Notes under the pieces: model-generated
Told to the model about the DNA's origin: nothing
What the model saw: only the letters and a program-made list of their open reading frames with translations
Database searches by the model: none
Assembly (NCBI GenBank): GCA_947179485.1
Contig: OX359246.1
Coordinates: 73,063,508-73,127,507, forward strand
Direction of reading: 5' to 3'
From: Allacma fusca
Taxonomy: Eukaryota > Arthropoda > Collembola > Symphypleona > Sminthuridae
DNA length: 64,000 bases
Part shown: piece after piece, positions 47,323 through 57,548 of the stretch
Position numbering within the stretch: the stretch's first letter is position 1
Layout of the letters: each line of letters starts with the position of its first letter
Made by a program: the position numbers and the translations under genes

Positions 47323-47806
47323 CACATCCGATCCCGGGCTACTTGACTCAAACGTAATCAAAATAGTCCTCGACCTGGCTGATTGCGTACGAGAAGGGCT
47401 GGAAGGAACGAGCATCGTCCCTATAATTGCAGGTAAAAGCCGTTATTTAACGACTTGCCTTTTTTCAACTACTCAAAAGTAGAATATTTGGTGAATGTTG
47501 TTATTACTTACAGGAATAGGATCAACCGTTGCACTCTTGCTCGGGATCGGTGTCATGCTCATTTGCGTGCTAAGGAGGAAGAAAAGGGGGAACGCATCGC
47601 AGAGGACTCCATTGTGGAAAACTTTGGACAACCGGGGAGGCGAGAGTAACGAGAACATCGAGATGCAGGAGTTGAGAATTCCCAACTACAATGCAACCGA
47701 TTCCACGATGGTGCATACTACCGGCACCTTTATGTGGCAATCACCGCCAACCACCCGACGTGTGCTGAGTGTTCCGATTCCGGAGCCACCTCCAATGCCA
47801 CTATAA
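46877..47806 (+). CDS. Single-pass membrane protein with Cys-rich ectodomain
   Basis: Recognised exons are 46877-47081 (after a strong pyrimidine tract and CCAG), 47241-47432 and 47514-47806; junctions are GT-AG and phases agree (1 and 1). The first exon starting with the signal peptide was not found and may lie upstream. The ectodomain carries about nine Cys in two clusters (KCVSTC, then GCTTCV and FCC). One membrane helix (STVALLLGIGVMLICVL) is followed by RRKKR, giving a type I orientation. The cytoplasmic tail of about 75 residues is polar and ends in a proline cluster (PIPEPPPMP). It could be a virion envelope or surface protein or a receptor mimic; no homology was recognised. The 5' half is duplicated, inverted, at 40532-41017. 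Confidence 0.65.
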
Positions 47807-48078
47807 ACTCATTTAGCATGCAATGCATTGTTTCATGTAAAACAATATACGCATAAATGAGCAGGATTAAAAATTATAAATGTATTCTATATGCGCACCC
47901 TATTTATTGAGCATGCTGACCTCGAATTTGACCTTTCTCGTGGTGTTTTTCCGAATCCGGACTGTTCATTTTCATCATTCATCATTTTGGTTTCATTCTA
48001 ACTAGTCACTTTTATTTTGTCACTCTATTCATTACACACTTAGTGGTAATTTCATAGGAAAGTTTTCACAGAACAAAC
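47807..48078 (+). promoter_or_regulatory. Spacer before the RING-like gene
   Basis: 272 bp of AT-rich sequence with no palindrome of the kind seen in the divergent regions. It probably holds the 3' end of the membrane-protein gene and the promoter of the next. Confidence 0.4.
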
Positions 48079-49620
48079 ATGGAAAATTGTCAAATTTGCA
48101 ACGTTGATCTGGAGCTGCCCCCAGTGCACTCAGCAGAAACCATGGTTGTTCTGCCCATCAACACTCCATTTTTAAGAGGCCATGGCAGAAGCCATTATAA
48201 CATTTTAGACCAGTTTAACGATCACGGTTTCCAGCAATGGAAGCATTTTTCCTCCGTGACCATCGCTACCGATCGGCTTATGTCCGAAATGGACTTCTTT
48301 GGATGTGCACATGGGTTTCACATCCCCTGCCTACTAAAATATCTGTCCAGGGAATTCAACGACCCCGATGTTGTACAAACCAAGGACTACACCATACGAT
48401 GCAGACTTTGCTCGGCAAAGTGCCGCTGGTTTTGTGAACTTCGTCCAGCAATGTCCATGAATTACTGGCTTCGCCAGTATGAGTACTTGTATTGTAAGTA
48501 CCTGTTTATACATTATTGAATTAACTAAATGTATGTGTATATTTTTATCAACCTTTTTGTGTATATTTTTATCAAGCAACTATTCTTAGATTTTATTTTT
48601 TTGTCCTGCAGTTCCTCAAGACCAGTTCTACCCCGAACTGAATGAGCACTATGACATTTTCCGGAGGGTCAATAGTGTTACGGTTCGAGACGGTGGGATT
48701 GTACCAGTCCTATTTGCGCCTGAAGACGCAAGGCTAGAAAGACCTTGGACTGGTACGCTATCCTAGTAATTTTCTCCCCGTATATAGCTGTCACCCTTAC
48801 ACACTTATTAACCGAAAAACAATATATATTTTCAGATGATGTCCCTAAAACCTCGAATAAGCCAGCACCTGTCCCATGTCCATTCTTTCAGGAGCCTTGG
48901 GTCAGTGATGGGACACATCGTGGTGCCGTTGACGGAAATCTACTTCAAATTCCGTCTAGCAACGTGTGGCTGACGCCACCGGCCTCGCCATCACCAACAT
49001 TTCAAGATCTTATATCTCCCGGAGTCAACCACATGGGACCTCCGGAAGCGATTATATTTGATAGTGATGATGAAATTGACGGGCCTGATGAAACATTTCA
49101 AGGTCGTATATCTACCGGAATCAACAACATGGGACCTCCGGAAGCGATCATACTTGATAGTGATGATGACATTGACGGGCCTGATGAAACATTTCAAGAT
49201 CTTATATCTACCGGAGTCAACCACATGGAACCTCCAGAAGTGATCATACTTGATAGTGATGATGATGACATTGACGGGCCTGTTGAACCACCGAGGTCAC
49301 CCGAGGTTATAACTCTAGACGAGGATACAGTGTCCCCAGAAAATGCGATCGAGAACCCATCAGTTGAGAACCCACCAGTTGAGAACCCTCCAGTTGAGAC
49401 ATCAACAGTGATTGACTACAACCACGGCATTGATTCAACCAACAAGGATCTGTCACTCGAAGACGCCTTTGCGTTCCTCGAGGAATTGGATTTTGTCGAA
49501 TTGGACCAGATTACCAACGTTCAAAGTGTTCTACAAGATATCAGAAAAGAAAAGCAGGCTGATATCGAGCTCATTGAACGCATCGAAAACCAGTTAAATA
49601 ATTATGAAAATCTTAAATGA
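48079..49620 (+). CDS. RING-like protein with tandem SUMO-interaction-like motifs
   Basis: Three exons, 48079-48493, 48612-48752 and 48836-49620, all GT-AG and phase 1; 446 residues. Exon 1 has a RING-H2-like Cys/His series: C4, C7, C76, H78, H81, C84, C108 and C111. The gap between the first two pairs (68 residues) is longer than the usual 9-39, so it is a variant. Exon 3 holds three tandem units of about 35 residues, each with a hydrophobic core followed by an acidic Ser patch (AIIFDSDDE, AIILDSDDD, VIILDSDDDD), then a fourth VITLDED. This is the form of SUMO-interacting motifs. A repeat VENPPVENP and a charged helical C terminus follow. The combination suggests a SUMO-targeted ubiquitin ligase that would act on host nuclear defences; this is inference. 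Confidence 0.75.
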
Positions 49621-49770
49621 TTAAATTCATAATCTCAGGTTTGTATAAATTATTTTTCTAAAGTATTAAACTGATTTATGTAAATAATATTTCTAACTTG
49701 CATTTATTATTTATCATGTGCATACACCCCTCCCATTCAGCAAAAATCCAATGTATTCGGTATATCTGTA

Positions 49771-50352
49771 GACACCCCTCCACAGTGCACAATAAATCCT
49801 ATGGAGTTCTACTCCACTGTGTTCATTAAGTCCTCAGGAAACCCTTCCACTTTGTGCAATTAGTCTCTTCGAGTCCCACTTCATTGAAGCGAGTCCTAAA
49901 CAGACACTTGCACGGTGCAGAATAGGTTTCAACAAAAGGCTCTCTGAACTCGGTGGAGGTTTTCTCCAAGAGATTCCTACGCATTGCAGAATAAGTGAAA
50001 AAGATAATTTCATCGGAGATAAAATTTGCATCCAGTATTCCACATATGCAAGTCTAAAGCATGAGCATTAATACATGAATCTAACCAAGGCAGTAAGTTT
50101 TTGGACACCTCTCCACCGTGCACAATAAATCCTATGGAGTTATACTCCACTATGTTCATTAAGTCCTCAGGAAACCCTTCCACTTTGTGCAATTAGTCTC
50201 TTCGAGTCCCACCTCATTTGAAGCGAGTCCCAAACAGACACTTGCACGGTGCGGAATAGGTTTCAACAAAAGGCTCTCTGAACTCGGTGGAGGTTTTCTC
50301 CAAGAGATTCCTGCGCTGTGCGGAATAAGTGAAAACGATAATTTCATTGGAT
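49771..50352. repeat. Direct repeat pair of about 255 bp
   Basis: Units 49771-50026 and 50104-50352 are over 90 percent alike by eye; each starts with GACACC-CTCCAC and ends in GATAATTTCAT-GGA. Open frames in it appear on both strands of both units and are not genes. Confidence 0.88.
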
Positions 50353-50711
50353 TTAAATTTGCAACATTGATGCTACAATTCCGATCTATGCAAGTACATT
50401 CTAGTTACAAAGAATATGCAGCTGAAAACATGTAAAAAGAGATAGGATAGAACAAAAGGACCAACGTATATATCACTGAAACTAAATAATGAATTATTCC
50501 CTTACTTCAATTCCGGTAGGCTGTCCATGACGAATCCTTTAGATGAACTAGGAGTATTTGCTAAATAGGAACGAGTAATATACATTTACATACATTTTGC
50601 ATAAATCTAAATCTAATCCTGAAAACAAAACAAAAAAAGCCCTGGGCGGAAGGTCAAAATGGCAATTTAGTTAACAGCCAAGCTTCTTCCAGCGTTCCAT
50701 ATTTGATCGAA

Positions 50712-50980
50712 CCTTCGTCGTTTTTCTCGCAGTAGCTTCTGACATCCATTTGTAACAGTTCCGGTGTCTTCGACAAATGGATTTTCACTTCGTGCAAGTA
50801 TCTTGTAGTAACGCTGTCGTTAGAAAAATTCTTGAACTTCATTGCATAATAGATTATTGAGAAATTCTCTAGCGTCAACGCAAATACAAGATACTTGCAC
50901 GAGGTGAAAATCCATTTCTCGAAGACACTAGAAATATTAATATCAGGTTTGCGAAGCTACTACGAGAAAATTGACGAAGG
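50712..50980. repeat. Long hairpin
   Basis: Arms 50712-50806 and 50887-50980 are imperfect inverted repeats (landmarks CTTCGTCGTTTTTCTCGCAG, and CTTGCACGAGGTGAAAATCC in the other arm), with a loop of about 80 bp. Confidence 0.8.
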
Positions 50981-51139
50981 CCCGATAAAGTAGGGAATGC
51001 TAGAAGTCGCTTGGCTGCTGATTAAATTGCTAGTCCGAATTTCTACCCAAAGCTTTTTGTCCCATATTCATTCAACGTTAATCACCTTAGTTATTCAAAT
51101 TAACATGCTATCATAATTATTGATGATGATTAAAAACGC

Positions 51140-51290
51140 GTGCACATACATACACACATACTTACATACATACATACATACATACACATACTTACATATA
51201 CATACATACACACACATACATGCTTACATACATACATACATACACACACATACTTACATACATATATACACACACATACATACATATAGT
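51140..51290. repeat. CATA microsatellite
   Basis: A long run of CATA/CACA tetranucleotides. A shorter one sits at about 52,822-52,845, outside the opposite arm of the same inverted-repeat segment. Confidence 0.9.
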
Positions 51291-52820
51291 GCTGTAATAT
51301 TGTACTCGTTTAGTTTGTACTTTTGTATTGTTTTTGTCTTTGGTACAAAACTAAACAAACAATATCCATTTTCGAGATATAAAACTAAAACAAAAACAAA
51401 AGAGGAATTGAAAAAAACAATACAATCCAAATTGTATTGTTTCAAGGTTCTAGAAGACGCTAGAAATTTACTAAACTGATTGTTGTAATATATTTTTATA
51501 GTACATAGGAATTGATTTGTGTAATTGGAATCCTAAAAAAACACGTCAAAGCACAAAACTGGGCATTGACTAATTATCGATAGATTCACCTACTATCGCC
51601 CATATAAAATATTTACTTACATTGAGTCGGTCATTCTATTGTCATGTGACCATTAATGCGCCAATAAAGTCAATCATAGGTGATTTACTACTAGTTACTC
51701 ACCAAGCTTCATTACAGGTCATGCGCCCCTTAAAACCGTAATCTGTCATGAGACTATTGCTGACCCAATAAAGTCAATCTGAGGTCACATGACCTTACTG
51801 TGTCACTAATAATCACATGACCTCAGATTGACCTTCCCGTGTCACTAATAGTCACACAACCTCAGATTGAACATATTGTGGCACTAATAGTCACATGACT
51901 TTGACTGTCACCATATTGATTATTAAAGGTTGTAACTGCTGAGGCCACTATATCAACGAATAAAACCCTATTATTATTATATTGATTATTAGACGCCACC
52001 GATAAGATGTACTAGTTGTAGGTTACATTTAATGTGGATTAGTAAGATGTCATGAAAAAGGTCATGAATTAAATCAACACTGGCTAATGACAATTCAATG
52101 GCATCAGATATGATACCAATGAATCGGTACTGATCAATAAAATTGGCTAACCGTATGGTTTAAATGTTGACCTGGATAAATCTAGTCTGAGTTCGCGGGT
52201 AGACAACAAAGACAAAAGACCTAGTCTAACAAACGAACTATGCGATTTGTAAATGTAGTCCACGCATAGGGGACATTTCTACATCGAGGAAATAGGTGGT
52301 AAAATCCAACGGCTGATCCAACTGAAAATATAGATATACAGAGCCCACGCGTCTACTCTATCCATTCTAATTTTAAGCAATGGTAGTGAATATTGTTTAA
52401 TAAATTATGTTCTTCTGGAAATTACAATGCGGTTATTACAGGGATTATTCACAAATAGGTTGGTGCCACAGAATTGCACCCTTCAAAATTCGACCGTCAA
52501 CAGATTCAATGCATCTCATATGGGAGATTAGTCAATGGCTGGTTTTTTGATCTTTCATGTAATTTTTAAACAACTAAAGTTGCACAAATCAATTCCTACG
52601 TGCTCTTGAACTCAGATACAACTATCACTTTAGCAAATTTCTAGCGTCTTCTAGAACCTTAGAACAATACAATACAGATTGTACAAAAACAAAAACAATC
52701 TGATAGAAGTACAAAACAAAAACAAAACTCGGAGTACAAAACAATATCTTAGTTGTACTACTTTTGTACTTTTCACCAAAGTACAATACAATACTAAAAG
52801 GACAAATTACAGCACAACTT
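51280..52820. mobile_element. Foldback-like segment with inverted ends
   Basis: Arms of about 240 bp (51280-51525 and 52583-52820) are inverted copies; landmarks are TCTAGAAGACGCTAGAAATTT in the left arm and its complement in the right, each shown here only to locate it. Both arms abut CATA repeats. The 1.05-kb centre is non-coding and contains repeated GTCACATGACC words (51,640-51,900). It may be a non-autonomous transposon inside the Polinton. Confidence 0.6.
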
Positions 52821-52865
52821 ACATACATACATACACACACATACTTAAAAACAAATCCCTAACAT

Positions 52866-53455
52866 GACGTGAAATCCCCCCCCCGTCAAAAAAAAATCAA
52901 CCTACGGAAGGTAACTGTCGGAGGGTCGGATGTTTGTAAATCTCCCTGGAGGATTATCCCCGAATTTTCCTGCTGACTATTTTCTCCCTGCTGATGGTAG
53001 GTCCTCAACGATTTCAAAAAATCCCTGCTGAAAAAAAAAGGACAACGATTTTCAAAATCCCTGTTGGCAAAAACAAATCCTTTACAAGACGTGAAATCCC
53101 CCCGCCAAAAATGAATCAACTTACGTAACGTAACTGGCGGGGGGTCGGATGTTTGTAAATCTCCCTGGAAGATTATCCCCGAATTTCCCTGCTGGTAGGT
53201 CCTCAACGATTTCAAAAATCCCTGCTGAAAAAAGATCAACGATTTTCAAAATCCGTGTTGGCAAAACAAATCCTTTACAAGACGTGAAATCCCCGCCAAA
53301 AAAAATCCACTTACGCAAGGTATCTGCCGGTGGGTCGGATTTTTGTAAATCTCCCTGGAAGATAATCCCCGACTATTATCTCTCTGCCGGTAGGTCCTCA
53401 ACGATTTCAAAAATCCTCCGAAACCCGTCAAACAAATTTGAAAATCCCTGGTAAC
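52866..53455. repeat. Three tandem units of about 200 bp
   Basis: Units start with GACGTGAAATCCCC at 52866, 53088 and 53281 and contain GGTCGGAT, TTTGTAAATCTCCCTGGA and GGTAGGTCCTCAACGATTTC. Lengths differ because of internal deletions. Confidence 0.88.
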
Positions 53456-53597
53456 TGCATGTTATTGGAATTTAGAGCTGTGTGTGTGTGTGTGTGCGTG
53501 TGTAGCGGAACAGTCGTAGGAAAAAGGGACCCTTGAGTTTTCCCTCTCTTTGAAAGGGTTCCCCACTAGCAGCAACAGGTTGAGCCGCCCACGCACA

Positions 53598-53631
53598 TTT
53601 CATTCTGAAGGCGAGCCTTCAGAATGAAATA
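53598..53631. repeat. Perfect palindrome beside the right terminal repeat
   Basis: A 34-bp palindrome with arms ATTTCATTCTGAAGGC and GCCTTCAGAATGAAAT and a 2-base centre. It adjoins the inner edge of the terminal repeat, where the left end has a different stem. Confidence 0.9.
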
Positions 53632-53741
53632 CGCGTCTCACAGTACCCCTATATAGCAAAATGTCTATCTATCACATAATCAATAAAATCTCCATGGAGA
53701 TTTTATTGATTATGTGATAGATCGACATTCTTGCTACTACT
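53632..53741. repeat. Right terminal inverted repeat
   Basis: 110 bp ending CTACTACT, the inverse of 28023-28129. Its inner part is an almost perfect palindrome centred on CTCCATGGAG near 53,695, stronger than the matching hairpin of the left end. Confidence 0.92.
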
Positions 53742-53747
53742 GTTCCA
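53742..53747. other. Polinton target-site duplication, right (GTTCCA)
   Basis: Identical to 28017-28022. The bases also belong to the terminal repeat of the MITE that follows. Confidence 0.93.
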
Positions 53748-54268
53748 TACCTGGTATATAGGGATTTAATATGGGGATTTTATCTGGTATATTATATGGA
53801 GTTTCCAATGTGACGTACCAGGAGAAATACCGGGTACAAGTTGGGGAATTTCCAGAGGTTTATACCACGGTATCGATACATCACAGCAGTCATTTACTGT
53901 ACCACAAAATTAATGGGCGCGTTAGGAAGATTGGCTCTTTGGTTTGGGGCGGAGTTTTGGGCAAAAAGAAGAAGTACCTGGATTATGGTATTAATTGATG
54001 AATGGTGATGATTTCTCATTGTAAGCACCAGATTTCCTTCAATTAATACCAAGTATATTTTCGGTGAAGTGAAAATATACCTGGTGGTACTTACGTGATT
54101 TCTCATTGTTAGCACCAGTTTTCCTTTAATTAATACCAAGTATATTCGGGGTTCAGTAAGTTTCGGGTACAATGTAATGTACCAAGTATTTTTTCTGGTA
54201 TAAGAAAAGGAGCTTTGTGTAATGCGAACCAGGATAATCACACCATGTAGTATACCAGGTATGGAACT
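53748..54268. mobile_element. MITE interrupted by the Polinton
   Basis: Together with AGTTCCA at 28016-28022 this forms a ~528-bp element with ends AGTTCCATACCTGGTATA and its inverse near 54251-54268. Inside are many TACCAGG/CCTGGTA words. A related sequence lies at 62010-63445. No transposase is encoded. Confidence 0.7.
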
Positions 54269-54848
54269 ATATCCAAAAATACTTCACAAAGATTTTGTAG
54301 CCATCCGAAAGTGTTGAAGTAAACATATTTTAATTGCTCACATTTATAAATGTACTCTTGAAAAATAAAATTGCATATCTATATACATACATACAATGCG
54401 TGATACAATATTTTGTAAATTTCAAAATGGAGGGATGATAAACCAGTCCATTGGGATTTTTTCCTAAAATTCAGCACTGGGTACAATCTCCCAGTAATCC
54501 TGTTCTACATCTCCTTGATTACTTGAAAATATTATTTCGTACTTTTCTATACGGGGACTCCTCTTCCTGGATTTTTGAGTTGATTTAAAAAATGATTAGG
54601 TCTAATTATATGTTCGATAGACAAAATTTGTTGATTTTACTACTTTACACGATTCTTGTTCGTAATTATCCAGTGCACTCAAATGCAAACTTTAAAGTAC
54701 GCTAAGCGGATATGATTACGTTTGGGATAAGTCAACTTTATAGGTTAGTTCGACGGAGGGAATTTTGTGGGTTAGCGGCAGAGTATTTAATTACGATTTG
54801 AAAGGTGGTCCGTTTGAAGTAATAAAATACATAGGGGAGCTTTTCAGG

Positions 54849-56764
54849 TTACCAGCAGGGAAGAAGTTTAGATTTATGCAGGATAAGAGGTATTTTACAT
54901 TTTACGGATAGAGGGAGCTTTTTAGCTTCGGCGTACTTTAATGGGCGTTCCTCGAACTTGTGTGGATCCTCAGATATTTTAGAAGTCTGATAATAATTAT
55001 TGAACTTACGCAACTAAACCATCCGATAACACACAAATCACTGCAGCAGTCAGAATGTAGAAAACACCAGCTTCCATTTTCTTTACATGGCTGAGGATAA
55101 AATAAATTGGGATATAATTTTCAACCATTTCAAAACATGTTATTGAATAGCTTGACACTTACCCCGCATTTAAGATCCCTGCAATACCCAGAGCAGCAAT
55201 CAGAATTATAAGCACACCATTGTTCGTTTGTCTTACAGGGCTGATAAAACACCAAATGGCATCAAACTATATACACGTTATATAACATCTCATAAGAACA
55301 ACACAATTTCGTACTTACTCCACACGTAAAATCCGTGCAATATCCTGAGCAGCATTGGGAATTTTTGTAGCATAAATCCCCATGTCGTTTGCAGCTATAC
55401 TAAAGTATAAAATTTACGTGGATAATTATTAGCTCAATGGATTATTATTTCGTTACTAAAACTAATTCCCCGGATTTCAATAGTTATTTTTGTGTGCTTT
55501 AACAGGCGCGAAATCTAACCATGCAATTGGTAAACCAAGAAAACGGTCAGACAAAAGCAAGTACATATAAAAATCGGAAATCCTAAGCATTTATGTATAA
55601 ATTTGTCATTAATCCATAAACAAATAGTGTTTAAGTTGTTGTCTTGTAAGTGAAAATCAGAATAATATTTTATGCATCTTTGAATCTTTTGTCACTGACT
55701 CTCACAAGTAAACCTATTTTGGTGCCCCTTCCAGATTTTCGAAATTTCACTGAATTTAGTTTGCTCATACCCTGAGTACAACTTTACGTCATACCTGCCA
55801 ACTGAAAAATCCTTCGTAGTTTTTTTAAAAAATTTGGCGCGAAGCCAATTTGTCTCGAAATTCAAAACTGCAAAATTTAAATGGCATTTAACATGGAAAA
55901 TTACAAGTTTCACGTACCACGACCTTCAAAAAGTTGAATTTTTTTGCCAAACGGTTTTTAGTACTGTAGTACTCGCTGTAATATACGCATTTAGCTGATT
56001 ATATTTTTGGCAGATCGTCGTGGTACGTGAAACTTGTAATTTTCCATGTTAAATTCTATTTAAATTTTGCAGTTTTGAATTTCGAGACAAATTGGCTTCG
56101 CGCCAAATTTAAAAAAAAAACTACGAAGGATTTTTAGGTGGCAGGTATGACGTAAAGTTGTACTCAGGGTATGAGCAAACTAATTTCAGTGGAATTTCGA
56201 AAATCTGGAAGGGGCACCAAAAAAGGTTTACTTGTCAGTGCACGTAGAGTTAAAAATACTAAAATATTGGAATTTAACACGTAAAACAATGACTTCACAT
56301 TATAATCGTAAGCAAAGAAAGTATTCAAGTTTTAGAAGCCGTTCTTAAAACTTTTGAGAAACAATTACTGTTTCTTCATTTGGTAAAGTGAACAAGATGT
56401 AACAAAATGATTAACTTGTATTTACTTACACAAATAAAATTTCTGCAAGATCCATTGCAGCATTCATGGTCGTAATCGCAGCCACCTCCAGCTTCTGTAC
56501 AAAGCTGATAAACAACAAGATGTGAAGGAAGTATAAGCATCTTCAAACTTTATTTGTATGTACTATTGTAATACGTTTTTAGTGGTGAAGGATGACGATC
56601 CTTTGGGTATAATCACGGAAAGCGTTGAAAATAATTTCAAACTATATAGTATCCCTTACCGGACGATTATTTACACCCATTGATCCGCTGTACAAAGCCT
56701 GTGCTGACATCAAATCAACAAAGAAGATACAAATGTAAAACCATGCCATCAAACTAGAGAACAT
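54849..56764 (-). CDS. Secreted protein with four cystine-knot modules (copy 2)
   Basis: Exons, all phase 0: 56764-56660 (signal peptide), 56504-56430, 55399-55319, 55240-55163, 55090-55010 and 54968-54849 (stop); about 179 residues. Exon lengths equal those of copy 1 except for the last, which is longer because its stop differs. All module Cys are kept, including CCSGYC, and no break is seen, so both copies look functional. In the module at 55399-55319 the first Cys spacing is regular, unlike copy 1 where an extra Cys is present. The intron between the first and second module exons holds a 530-bp foldback. The Polinton ends about 1.1 kb downstream of this gene's 3' end. Confidence 0.82.
55705..56240. 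mobile_element. Long foldback element in a knottin intron
   Basis: Arms of about 215 bp (55705-55922 and 56017-56240) are near-perfect inverted copies starting CAAGTAAACCT and ending AGGTTTACTTG, with about 95 bp between. Copy 1 of the gene has no such sequence in the matching intron, so this is an insertion. No coding capacity. Confidence 0.88.
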
Positions 56765-57548
56765 CCTAAAAATAAATTGAAATTAATTTCTTTCCCCATA
56801 ATTTATGGGAATAAAACTGTTAATATTTAAATTACTTTGAATTTGGTAAATTCTTAAGTAATAAGTAGCAACTTGTTTCAGCTCGTGTGTATAAAATTAA
56901 TACCTTTAAATTTTAAAATATGCTACAAACCCTAAAACCAAAAATTTGCTCCCAAGAAGTTAATGCGCATGAATTACACAAACTCTTATATAAGAATGCT
57001 GAGTTTATTTAAATTTGAATGACAGCATACAAAATTCTTATGTTGAAATAAAAAAGTTAATTATCATTACCAGTTAACAATATTGTTTATGAGTTAAAAA
57101 ACTTATACTTTCCATTTTCAATCTGTATACAAAACTCCGTTGGGTCAATAATACTAGGTTTGAAATGATACTTCTACAAACGAGAACATTTTTTAGTACT
57201 CCACAATAGTTAGTATCAGAACTCAAATAACTCATTGTATCAATTTTCGAACTCAACAGTTTACGTTGTTCACATCGGTGGGCTCCCAAAGTTTCAAAAC
57301 CCACTTGGAAATTCTAATGTCACAGCCAATGTGACTATAAAAAAGGGCTGCACCAATCCAGGAGTTGAGGAGATTCATGTAAAAAGCTGTAAGTCACTGT
57401 GCTGCCCCTAAAGCTAAAAATACATCTCGAAATGTACAAAATTTCTGTAAATACAAGCAAGGCAACTCTAGTCGTCTTAATTAAAAAACAACGGCATACG
57501 ACAATACGACAATATCCCAAATAACTCAAACAAATGTTTTTAGTTCAT

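Larger units (their letters stand above)
49621..53631. other. Non-coding right arm of the Polinton
   Basis: Four kilobases with no supported gene, built of nested repeats: a tandem pair (49771-50352), a long hairpin (50712-50980), an inverted-repeat segment (51280-52820) and a triplicated unit (52866-53455). Parts may be later insertions into the element. There is also a (TG)n run near 53,480. Confidence 0.7.
28023..53741. mobile_element. Complete 25.7-kb Polinton/Maverick (adintovirus-like) element
   Basis: Borders are set by terminal inverted repeats starting AGTAGTAGCAAGAATGTCGA and a 6-bp target duplication. The element carries every Polinton hallmark: protein-primed family B DNA polymerase, retroviral-type integrase, FtsK/HerA-type packaging ATPase, adenain-like cysteine protease, double-jelly-roll-type major capsid protein and a minor structural protein. 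None has an internal stop or frameshift, and introns splice in frame. This points to a recent or still functional copy. Extra genes are a BIR protein, a PIF1-like helicase, a membrane protein, a RING-like/SIM protein, a seven-exon gene and an unknown protein. The gene set would in principle allow virion formation, as proposed for Polintons; the sequence cannot show whether that happens. Confidence 0.95.

Noticed and set aside
49058-49243. Second gene in another frame of the RING-like gene
   Set aside because: It is a shadow produced by the tandem repeats of exon 3.
50654-50878. 74-codon minus-strand gene
   Set aside because: It coincides with one arm of a hairpin and its loop and has no domain or neighbouring splice support.
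53632-53741. The terminal palindrome as an independent MITE
   Set aside because: The matching sequence is at the other end of the element in inverse orientation with a shared target duplication, so it belongs to the Polinton.
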